Part shown: piece by piece, positions 53,501 through 64,000 of the stretch
How the letters are laid out: the number at the start of each line of letters is the position of its first letter
How positions within the stretch are numbered: position 1 is the stretch's first letter
Source: Callipepla californica brunnescens
Lineage: Eukaryota > Chordata > Aves > Galliformes > Odontophoridae
Direction: 5' to 3'
Length of the DNA stretch: 64,000 nucleotides
Assembly (NCBI GenBank): GCA_023055505.1
Contig: JALIRH010000049.1
Location: 3,658,001-3,722,000, forward strand
The notes under the pieces: model-generated
The model's input: only the letters and a program-made list of their open reading frames with translations
The model's database searches: none
Told to the model about the DNA's origin: nothing
Translations under genes and position numbers: made by a program

Positions 53501-56500
53501 TAGAACTCAATGGGGCCATAGGGATCGATGGGGCCATAGGGATCAATGGGGACATAGGGATTAATGGGACCATAGGAATCAATGGGGCCATAGGAATCAA
53601 TGGAGCCATAGGGATCAATGGGGCCATATGGATCAATGGGGCCATAGAACTCAATGGGGCCATAGGGAACAATGGGACCATAGGAATCAATGGGGCCATA
53701 GGGGCCATTGGGACCATAGGAATCAATGGGGTTATAGGAATCAATGGGGCCATAGGGATTAATGGGGCCATAGGGATCAATAGGGCCATAGGTATCAATG
53801 GGGACATAGGGATCAATGGGACCATAGGAATCAATGGGACCATAGGAATCAATGGGGCCATAGAACTCAATGGGGGCATACAACTCAATGGGGCCATAGT
53901 GATCGATGGGGCCATAGAGATCAACGGGGCCATAGTGATCAATGGGACCATAGGAATCAATGGGGCCATAGGAATCAATGGAGCCATAGGGATCAATGGG
54001 GCCATAGGGATCAATGGGGCCATAGAACTCAATGGGGACATAGGGATCAATGGGACCATAGGAATCAATGTGGCCATAGGGACCAATGGGACCATAGGAA
54101 TCAATGGGGACATAGGAATCAATGGGGCCATAGGGATAAATGGGGCCATAGGAATCAATGGGGCCATAGAGCTCAATGGGGCCTTCGGGATCAATGGGGC
54201 CATAGGGATCAATGAGACCATAGGGATAAATGGTATATTAGGAATCAATTGGGCCACAGCGATCAATGGGAACATAGGGATCAATGGGGCCATAGGAATC
54301 AATGGGGCCATAGGGTTCAATGGGGCCATAGGAATGAATGGGGCCATAGAACACTATGGGGCCATAGGGATCAATAGGGCCATAGGAATCAATGGGGCCA
54401 TAGAACTCAAAGGGGCCATAGGGATGAGTGGGGCCATAGGAATCAAAGGGGCCATAGAGATCGAAGGAGCCATAGGAATCAATGGGGCCATAGGAAACAA
54501 TGAAGCCATAGGGATCAATGGGGCCATAGGAATCAAAGAGGCAATAGAACTAAATTTGGGCATTGAACTCAATGGGGCCGTAGGGATCGTTGGGGCCATA
54601 GGAATCAATGGGTCCATAGGGATCAATGGGGCCATAGGGATCAATGGGACCATAGGAATCAATGGGGCCATAGGAATCAATGGGGCCATAGGAATGAATG
54701 GGGCCATAGAACTCAATGAGGGCATAGAACTCAATGGTGCCATAGGGATCGATGGGGCCATAGGGATCAATGGGACCATAGGGATCAATGGGACCATAGG
54801 AATCAATGGGGCCATAGGAATCAATGGAGCCATAGGGATCAATGGGGCCATAGGGATCAATGGGGCCATAGAGATCGAAGGGGCCTTAGGAATCAAAGCG
54901 GCCATAGGAATCAATTGGGCCATAGGGATCAATGGAACCATAGGAATCAATGGGGCCATAGGAATCAATGGGGCCACAGGAATCAATGGGACCATAGGAA
55001 TCAATAGGGGAATAGAACTCAATGGGGCCATAGGGATCGATGGGGCCATAGGGATCGATGGGGCCATAGGGATCAATTGGGTCATAGGGACCAAAGGGAC
55101 CATAGGAATCAATGTGGCCATAGGAATCAATGGGGCCATAGGGACCATTGGGACCATAGGAATCATTGAGGCCATTGGAATCAAAGGGACCATAATAGTC
55201 AATGTGGCCAGAGGAATCAATGAGGCCATAGGGATCAATGTTGTCATAGAACTCAATGGGGCCATAGGGATCAATGGGGCCACAGGAATCAATGGGACCC
55301 TAGGAATCAATGGGGCCATAGGAATGAATGGGGACATAGGAATCAATGGGGCCATAGGGATCAATGGGGCCATAGGAATCAATGGGACCGTAGGAATCAA
55401 TGGGGCCATAGGAATCAATGGGGCCATAGGAATCAATGGGGCCATAGAACTCAATGCGGGCATAGAACTCAATGGGGCCATAGGGATCGATGGGGCCATA
55501 GGGATCAATGGGTCCATAGGGATCAATGGGGCCATAGGGATCAATTGGGCCATAGGGATCAATGGGGCCATAGAACTCAAAGGGGCCATAGGGATGAGTG
55601 GGACCATAGGAATCAATGGGGCCATAGGGACCAATGGGACGATAGGAATCAATGGGGCCATAGGAATCACTGGAGCCATAGGGATCAATGGGGCCATAGG
55701 GATTAATGGGGCCATAGGGATCAGTGGGGCCATAGGGATCAAAGGGACCATAGGAATCAATGGGGTTATAGGAATCAATGGGGCCATAGGGATCAATGGG
55801 GCCATAGGGATCAATAGTGCCATAAGTATCAATGGGGCCATAGGGATCAATGGGACCATAGGAATCAATGGGGCCATATGAATCAATGGGGCCTCAGGAA
55901 TCAATGGGGCCATAGGAATCAATGGGGGCATAGGAATCAATGTTGTCATAGAACTCAATGGGGCCATAGGGATCAATGGGGCCACAGGAATCAATGGGAC
56001 CCTAGGAATCAATGGGGCCATAGGAATGAATGGGGACATAGAACTCAATGGGGCCATAAAGATCAATAGGGCCATAGGAATCAATGGGGCCATAGGGATC
56101 AATGGGGCCATAGAGACCGAAGGGGCAATAGGAATCAATGGGGCCATAGGAATCAATGGGGCCACAGGAATCAATGGGGCCATAAGAATCAATGGGGGCA
56201 TAGAACTCAATGGGGCCATAGGGATCGATGGAGCCATAGGGATCAATTGGGCCATAGTGATCAATGGGACCATAGGACTCAATGGGGCCATAGGAATCAA
56301 TGGAGCCATAGGGATCAATGGGGCCATAGGGGTCAATGCGGACATAGAACTCAATGGGGCCATAGGGATCAATGGGACCATAGGAATCAATGGGGCCATA
56401 GGGACCAATGGGACGATAGGAATCAATGGGGCCATAGGAATCAATGGAGCCATAGGGATCAATGGGGCCATAGGGATTAATGGGGCCATAGGGATCAGTG

Positions 56501-59500
56501 GGGCCATAGGGATCAATGGGACCATAGGAATCAATGGGGCCATAGGGACCATTGGGACCATAGGAATCAATGGGGTTATAGGAATCAAAGGGGCCATAGG
56601 GATCAATGGGGCCATAGGGATCAATAGTGCCATAAATATCAATGGGGCCATAGGGATCAATGGGACCATAGGAATCAATGGGGCCATAGGAATCAATGGG
56701 GCCTCAGGAATCAATGGGGCCATAGGAATCAATGGGGGCATAGGAATCAATGGTGTCATAGAACTCAATGGGGCCATAGGGATTAATGTGCCACAGGAAT
56801 CAATGTGACCCTAGGAATCAATGGGGCCATAGAAATGAATGGGGACATAGAACTCAATGGGGCCATAAAGATCAATAGGGCCATAGGAGTCAAAGGGGCC
56901 ATAGGAATCAATGGGGCCATAGGGATCAATGGGGCCATAGGAATAAATGGGACCATAGAAATCAATGGGGCCATAGGAATCAATGGGGCCAAAGGAATCA
57001 ATGGGGCCATAGAACTAAATGGGGGCATAGAACTCAATGGGGCCATAGGGATCGATGGGGCCATAGGGATCAATGGGGCCATAGGGATCAATGGGACCAT
57101 AGGAATCAATGGGGCCATAGGAATCAATGGAGCCATAGGGATCAATGGGGCCATAGGGATCAATGGGGCCATAGAACTCAATGGGGCCTTAGGGATCAAT
57201 GGGACCATAGGAATCAATGGGGACATAGGGACCATTGGGACCATAGGAATCAATGGGGTTATAGGAATCAATGGGGCCATAGGGATCAATGGGGCCATAG
57301 GGATCAACAGGGCCATAGGTATCAATGGGGCCACAGGGATCAATGGGACCATAGGAATCATTGGGGCCATAGAACTCAATGGGGGAATAGAACTCAATGG
57401 GGCCATACTGATCGATGGGGCCATAGGGATCAATGGTGCGATAGGGATCATTGGGACCATAGGAATCAGTGGGGCAATAGAACTCAATGGGGACATAGGG
57501 ATCAATGTGACCATAGGAATCAATGTGGCCATAGGGACCAATGGGACCATAGGAATCAATGGGGACATAGGAATCAATGGGGCCATAGGGATCAATGGGG
57601 ACATAGGAATCAATGGGGCCATAGAGCTCAATGGGGCCTTCGGGATCAATGAGACCATAGGGATCAATGGTATAATAGGAATCAATGGGGCCACAGCGAT
57701 CAAAGGGAACATAGGGATCAATGGGGCCTTAGGAATCAATGGGGCCATAGGGGTCAATGGGGACTTAGGAATCAATGGGGCCATAGAAATCAATGGGGCC
57801 ATAGGGATCAATGGGGCCAAAGGAAACAATGGGTCCTTAGGAATCAATGGGGCCATAGGAATGAATGGGGCCATAGAACACAATGGGGCCATAGGGATCA
57901 ATAGGTCCATAGAACACAATGGGGCCATAGGGATCAATAGGGCCATAGGAATCAATGGGGCCATAGAACTCAATGGGGCCATAGGGATGAGTGGGGTCAT
58001 AGGAATCAATGCGGCCATAGGGATCAAAGGGGCCATAGAGATCGATGGAGCTATAGGAATCAATGGGGCCATAGAACTCAATGGGGCCATAGGGATTTAT
58101 TGGGCCATAGGTTTCAATGGGGCCATAGGGATCGATGGGGCCATAGGAATCAATGGAGCCATAGGGATCAATGGCGCCATAAGGATCAATGGGGCCATAG
58201 AACTCAATGGGGCCATAGGGATCAATGGGACCCTAGGAATCAATGGGGCCATAGGGACCAATGAGACCATAGGAATCAATGGGGCCATAGAACTCAATGG
58301 GGCCATAGGGATCAAAGGGGCCATAGGGATCGATGGGGCCATAAAAATCAATGGGGCCATAGGGATCAATAGGGCCGTAGGAATCAATGAGGCCATAGAA
58401 CTCAAAGGGGCCATAGGGATGAGTGGGGCCATTGGAATCAATGGGGCCATAGGGATCAATGGGGCCATAGGAATAAATGGGACCATAGAAATCAATGGGG
58501 CCATAGGAATCAATGGGGCCAAAGGAATCAATGGGGCCATAGAACTAAATGGGGTCATAGAACTCAATGGGGCCATAGGGATCGACGGGGCCATAGGGAT
58601 CAATGGGGCCATAGGGATCAATGGGACCATAGGAATCAATGGGGCCATAGGAATCAATGGAGCCATAGGGATCAATGGGGCCATAGGGATCAATGGGGCC
58701 ATAGAACTCAATGGGGCCATAGGGATCAATGGGACCATAGGAATCAATGGGGACATAGGGACCATTGGGACCATAGGAATCAATGGGGTTATAGGAATCA
58801 ATGGGGCCATAGGGATCAATGGGGCCATAGGGATCAACAGGGCCATAGGTATCAATGGGGCCACAGGGATCAATGGGACCATAGGAATCATTGGGGCCAT
58901 AGAACTCAATGGGGGAATAGAACTCAATGGGGCCATAGTGATCGATGGGGCCATAGGGATCAATGGTGCGATAGGGATCATTGGGACCATAGGAATCAGT
59001 GGGGCAATAGAACTCAATGGGGACATAGGGATCAATGTGACCATAGGAATCAATGTGGCCATAGGGACCAATGGGACCATAGGAATCAATGGGGACATAG
59101 GAATCAATGGGGCCATAGGGATCAATGGGGACATAGGAATCAATGGGGCCATAGAGCTCAATGGGGCCTTCGGGATCAATGAGACCATAGGGATCAATGG
59201 TATAATAGGAATCAATGGGGCCACAGCGATAAAAGGGAACATAGGGATCAATGGGGCCTTAGGAATCAATGGGGCCATAGGGGTCAATGGGGACTTAGGA
59301 ATCAATGGGGCCATAGAAATCAATGGGGCCATAGGGATCAATGGGGCCAAAGGAAACAATGGGTCCTTAGGAATCAAAGGGCCATAGGAATGAATGGGGC
59401 CATAGAACACAATGGGGCCATAGGGATCAATAGGTCCATAGAACACAATGGGGCCATAGGGATCAATAGGGCCATAGGAATCAATGGGGCCATAGAACTC

Positions 59501-61675
59501 AATGGGGCCATAGGGATGAGTGGGGTCATAGGAATCAATGCGGCCATAGGGATCAAAGGGGCCATAGAGATCGATGGAGCTATAGGAATCAATGGGGCCA
59601 TAGAACTCAATGGGGCCATAGGGATTTATTGGGCCATAGGTTTCAATGGGGCCATAGGGATCGATGGGGCCATAGGAATCAATGGAGCCATAGGGATCAA
59701 TGGCGCCATAAGGATCAATGGGGCCATAGAACTCAATGGGGCCATAGGGATCAATGGGACCCTAGGAATCAATGGGGCCATAGGGACCAATGAGACCATA
59801 GGAATCAATGGGGCCATAGAACTCAATGGGGCCATAGGGATCAAAGGGGCCATAGGGATCGATGGGGCCATAAAAATCAATGGGGCCATAGGGATCAATA
59901 GGGCCGTAGGAATCAATGAGGCCATAGAACTCAAAGGGGCCATAGGGATGAGTGGGGCCATTGGAATCAATAGGGCCATAGGGATCAATGGGACCATAGG
60001 AATCAATGGGGCCATAGGAATCAATGGGGCCATAGAACTCAATGGGGCCATAGGGATCAAAGGGAACATAGGAATCAATGGGGCCTTAAGGATCAATGGG
60101 GCCATAGGGATCAATGGGACCATAGGAATCAAAGGGGCCATAGGAATCAATGGGGCCATAGAACTCAATGGGGCCATAGGGATCAAAGGGAACATAGGAA
60201 TCAATGGGGCCATAGGAATCAATGGGACCATAATAATCAATGTGGCCAGAGGAATCAATGGGGTCATAGGAATGACTGGGGCCATAGAATTCAATGGGGC
60301 CTTAGGGATCAATAGGGCCATAGGAATCAATGGGGCCATAGAACTCAATGGGGCCATAGAACTGAACGGGGCCATAGGAATTAATGGGGCCACAGAACTC
60401 AATGGGGCCATAGGGATCAATGGGGACATAGCAATCAGTGAGACCATAGGGATCATTGGTGTACTAGGAATCAGCGGGGTAATAGGGATCAATGGGGCCA
60501 TAGGAATTCAATGGGGCCATAGGGATCGATGGGACCATAGGAATTCAATGGGGCCCTAGGGATCAATGGGACCATAGGAATCAATGGGGCCATAGAGCTC
60601 AATGGGGCCCTCGGAATCAATGGGGCCATAGGGATCAATGAGACCATAGGGATCAATGGTATAATAGGAATCAAAGGGGCCACAGCGATCAAAGGGAACA
60701 TAGGGATCAATGGGGCCATAGGAATCAATGGGGCCATAGGGGTCAATGGTGCCACAGGAATCAATGGGACCCTAGGAATCAATAGGCCCTTAGGAATGAA
60801 TGGGGACATAGAACTCAATGGGGCCATAAAGATCAATAGGGCCATAGGAATCAATGGGGCCATAGGAATCAATGGGGCCATAGGGATCAATGGGGCCATA
60901 GGAATCAATGGGACCGTAGGAATCAATGGGGCCATAGGAATCAATGGGGCCATAGGAATCAATGGGGCCATAGAACTCAATGGGGGCATAGAACTCAATG
61001 GGGCCATAGGGATCGATGGGGCCATAGGGATCAATGGGGCCATAGGGATCAATAGGACCATAGGAATCAATGGGGCCATAGGAATCAATGGAGCCATAGG
61101 GATCAATGGGGCCATAGGGATCAATGGGGCCATAGAACTCAATGGGGCCATAGGGATCAATGGGACCATAGGAATCAATGGGGCCATAGGGACTATTGGG
61201 ACCATAGGAATCAATGGGGTTATAGGAATCAATGGAACCATAGGGATCAATGGGGCCATAGGGATCAATAGGGCCATAGGTATCAATGGGGCCATAGGGA
61301 TCAATGGGGCCATAGAACTCAATGGGGGAATAGAACTCAATGGGGCCATAAGATCGATGGGGCCATAGGGATCAATGGTGCGATAGGGATCAATGGGACC
61401 ATAGGAATCAATGGGGTAATAGAACTCAATGGGGACATAGGGATCAATGGGGCCATAGGAATTCAATGGGTCCATAGGGATCAATGGGACCATAGGAATC
61501 AATGGGGCCATAGGGACTATTGGGACCATAGGAATCAATGGGGTTATAGGAATCAATGGAACCATAGGGATCAATGGGGCCATAGGGATCAATAGGGCCA
61601 TAGGTATCAATGGGGCCATAGGGATCAATGGGGCCATAGAACTCAATGGGGGAATAGAACTCAATGGGGCCATAA
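50553..61675 (+). repeat. 11,123-bp higher-order repeat, copy 2
   Basis: This is the second tandem copy, joined directly to the first within the GATCGATGG unit at 50,553. The seven substitutions found relative to copy 1 are at 53120, 54858, 55174, 57189, 57408, 58586 and 59972. It ends near 61,675, where the array does not enter a third full copy; instead it continues with a third, partial copy of the 324-bp sub-repeat. The near-identity means a very recent duplication, ongoing homogenisation, or an assembly duplication. Confidence 0.95.
56919..59978 (+). repeat. 1,530-bp tandem duplication inside copy 2
   Basis: This is the copy-2 counterpart of 45,796-48,855, shifted by 11,123 bp. It keeps the same private differences between its two halves (GTCATAG near 58,554, the 17-bp unit near 59,374). 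The 1,530-bp event therefore happened before the 11,123-bp duplication. Array substitutions specific to copy 2 include 57189, 57408 and 58586. Confidence 0.92.
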
Positions 61676-61805
61676 GATCGATGGGGCCATAGGGATCAAT
61701 GGTGCGATAGGGATCAATGGGACCATAGGAATCAATGGGGTAATAGAACTCAATGGGGACATAGGGATCAATGGGGCCATAGGAATTCAATGGGTCCATA
61801 GGGAT
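61350..61805 (+). repeat. 324-bp tandem repeat at copy 2 end, with a partial third copy
   Basis: AAGATCG occurs at 61350 and 61674, 324 bp apart, as in copy 1. Unlike copy 1, the array then continues with GGTGCGATAGG, GGGGTAATAG and an EcoRI unit at 61783 followed by GGGTCC, a further 130 bp of the same 324-bp unit. It then jumps to the GGAATTCAATGGCGCC type near 61,820. The number of 324-bp sub-repeats thus differs between the two ends. Confidence 0.88.
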
Positions 61806-64000
61806 CTATGGGACCATAGGAATTCAATGGCGCCATAGGGATCAATGGGACCATAGGAATCATTGGGGCAATAGAGCTCAATGGGTTCTTCGGGATCAAT
61901 GGGGCCATAGGGATCAATGAGACCATAGGGATCAATGGTATAATAGGAATCAATGGGGCCACAGCGATCAATGGGAACATAGGGATCAATGGGGCCATAG
62001 GAATCCATGGGGCCATAGGGTTCAATGGGGCCACAGGAAACAATGGGACCCTAGGAATCAATGGGGCCATAGAACTCAAAGGGGCCTTAGGGATGAGTGG
62101 GGCCATAAAAATCAATGGGGCCATAGGGATCAAAGGGACCATAGAGATCGATGGAGCCATAGGAATCAATGGGGCCATAGGAATCAATGAGGGCATAGGG
62201 ATCAATGGGGCCATAGGAATCAATGGGGCCATAGGAATCAATGGGGCCATAGAATTCAATTTGGGCGTAGAACTCAATGGGGCCGTAGGGATCGATGGGG
62301 CCATAGGGATCAAAGAGGCCATAGGGATCAATGGGGCCATAGGGATCAAAGGGACCATCGGAATCAATGGGGCCAGAGGAATCAATGGGGCCATAGAACT
62401 CAATGGGGCCATAGGGATCATTGGTGCCATAGGAATCAGCGGGTCAATAGGGATCAATGGGGCCATAGGAATTCAATGGGTCCATAGGGACCTATGGGAC
62501 CTTAGGAATTCAATGGCGCCATAGGGATCAATGGGACCATAGGAATCATTGGGGCAATAGAGCTCAATGGGTTCTTCGGGATCAATGGGGCCATAGGGAT
62601 CAATGAGACCATAGGGATCAATGGTATAATAGGAATCAATGGGGCCACAGCGATCAATGGGAACATAGGGATCAATGGGGCCATAGGAATCAATGGGGCC
62701 ATAGGGTTCAATGGGGCCACAGGAAACAATGGGACCCTAGGAATCAATGGGGCCATAGAACTCAAAGGGGCCATAGGGATGAGTGGGGCCATAAAAATCA
62801 ATGGGGCCATAGGGATCAAAGGGACCATAGAGATCGATGGAGCCATAGGAATCAATGGGGCCATAGGAATCAATGAGGGCATAGGGATCAATGGGGCCAT
62901 AGGAATCAATGGGGCCATAGGAATCAATGGGGCCATAGGAATCAATGGGGCCATAGGAATCAATGGGGCCATAGAATTCAATTTGGGCGTAGAACTCAAT
63001 GGGGCCGTAGGGATCGATGGGGCCATAGGGATCAAAGAGGCCATAGGGATCAATGGGGCCATAGGGATCAGAGGGACCATCGGAAACAATGGGGCCAGAG
63101 GAATCAATGGGGCCATAGGAATCAAAGGGGCCATAGGAATGAATGGGGCCATAGAACTCAATGAGGGCATAGAACTCAATGGTGCCATAGGGATCGATGG
63201 GGCCATAGGGATCAATGGGGTCATAGGGATCAATGGGACCATAGGAATCAATGGGACCATAGGAATCAATGGAGCCATAGGGATCAATGGGCCCATAGAG
63301 ATCAATTGGGCCATAGAGATCGAAGGGGCCATAGGAATCAATGGGGCCATAGGGATCAATGGGGCCATAGGGATCAATGGGACCGTAGGAATCTATGGGG
63401 CAAAGGAATCAATGGAGCCATAGGGATAAAATGGGGCCATAGTGATCAATGGGACCATAGGGATCAAAGGGGCCATAGGGATCAATGGGACCATAAAAAT
63501 CAATGGGGTCATAGGGACCAATGGGACCATAGGAATCAATGGGGCCATAGGAATCAATGGGGCCATAGGAATCAATGGGGCCATAGGAGTCAATGGGGCC
63601 ATAGGGATGAATGGGACCATAGGAATCAATGGGGCCATAGGAATCAATGAGACCATAACAGTCAATGTGGCTAGAGGAATCAATGGGGCCATAGGTATCA
63701 ATGGTGTCATAGAACTCAATGGGGCCATAGGGATTAATGGGGCCACAGGAATCAATGGGATCCTAGGAATCAATGGGGCCATAGTAATGAATGGGGACAT
63801 AGAACTCAATGGGGCCATAAAGATCAATAGGGCCATAGGAATCAATGGGGCCATAGGGATCAATGGGGCCATAGGAATCAATGGGGCCTTAGGGATCAAT
63901 GGGGCCATAGGGATCAAAGGGGCCATAGAGATCGATGGGGCCATAGGAATCAATGGGGCCATAGGAATCAATGGGGCCATAGAACTCAATGCGGGCATAG
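61806..64000 (+). repeat. Right-end modules, cut by the window edge
   Basis: Two related modules follow each other. AATTTGGGCGTAG markers at 62258 and 62980 are 722 bp apart: 40 units plus two bases contributed by the EcoRI pair at 62469/62506. Both carry an ATTGGGGCAATAGAGCTC unit and a GGGTTCTTCGGG unit not seen elsewhere. A -1/+1 cassette lies near 63,401-63,427. The final bases have an AATGCGGGCATAG unit as at 30.4, 31.1 and 42.4 kb. The array clearly continues beyond 64,000. Confidence 0.75.

Larger units (their letters stand above)
1..64000 (+). repeat. 18-bp satellite array filling the window
   Basis: Every line of the sequence is made of head-to-tail copies of GGCCATAGGAATCAATGG or close variants. 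Common variants are AGGGATC for AGGAATC, AGAACTC, ATCGATGG, ATCAAAGG, GGGACC for GGGGCC and GGGGACAT. The ATAG core and the TC of ATC are the most constant positions; the base after AGG, the CAAT segment and the GGCC segment vary most. The consensus has 6 A, 3 T, 6 G and 3 C, so the + strand is purine-rich (12 of 18) with strong G-over-C and A-over-T skew. All copies have the same orientation, and neither end of the window shows a boundary. Most units are 18 bp; rare 17- and 19-bp units mark higher-order blocks. A satellite or very large minisatellite of a eukaryotic chromosome is the best reading. Chromosome position and species cannot be told from the sequence. Confidence 0.98.

Noticed and set aside
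191..63998. Many long open reading frames on both strands as protein-coding genes
   Set aside because: They are explained by an 18-bp unit with stops in only one frame per strand. All are pure hexapeptide repeats with no unique domain, and overlapping frames on both strands are equally open.
1..64000. GAIGIN hexapeptide as a left-handed beta-helix (hexapeptide-repeat transferase) protein
   Set aside because: The I-G-x-x pattern fits in part, but the fifth position is glycine, not the usual S/T/A/V. There is no catalytic or capping region, and the other frames are just as open.
1..64000. Array as a CRISPR locus
   Set aside because: There are no spacers; repeats are contiguous 18-bp units with internal variation and no cas genes.

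Overview
The whole 64,000-base window is one uninterrupted tandem repeat. The unit is 18 bp, consensus GGCCATAGGAATCAATGG, with an almost equally common variant GGCCATAGGGATCAATGG. About 3,550 units lie head to tail, all in the same orientation, and the array runs off both ends of the window. I see no unique sequence, transposable element, RNA gene, CRISPR array, promoter or believable protein-coding gene. The scale and the nested higher-order structure point to satellite DNA of a eukaryotic chromosome. A vertebrate, perhaps a bird, is a guess based only on the general look of the unit; the sequence itself does not fix the taxon.

Long open reading frames occur throughout, but the unit explains them. 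Eighteen is a multiple of three, and stops fall in only one frame per strand (TAG inside CCATAG on +, TGA from ATCA on -). The other four frames stay open, reading as endless hexapeptides: GAIGIN and GHRNQW on +, PLIPMA and IDSYGP on -. The longest is 2,073 codons (minus strand, 3685-9906). I treat these as by-products.

Layout. Bases 1-16,442 are phase-locked: marker variants keep the same position modulo 18 throughout. This domain is built as alternating blocks A (1861-4290), B (4291-7962), A' (7963-11688) and B' (11689 to about 15,330), with about 1.6-kb sub-repeats in B and B' and an 828-bp duplication in A'. From 16,443 the style changes: 19-bp units carrying an EcoRI site (GAATTC), usually in pairs 37 bp apart, shift the phase and mark composite modules of about 1.6-8.5 kb. 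Block 23,969 to about 27,200 is related to 31,978 to about 35,430. From about 39,430 to 61,675 the array is a tandem pair of 11,123-bp copies that differ at only seven substitutions I could find. Each copy contains its own 1,530-bp and 324-bp tandem duplications. The last 2.3 kb returns to the EcoRI-module type.

There is no gene network to describe. The biology visible here is how the array grew: unequal exchange or replication-based amplification at several nested scales, nearly always by whole 18-bp units.
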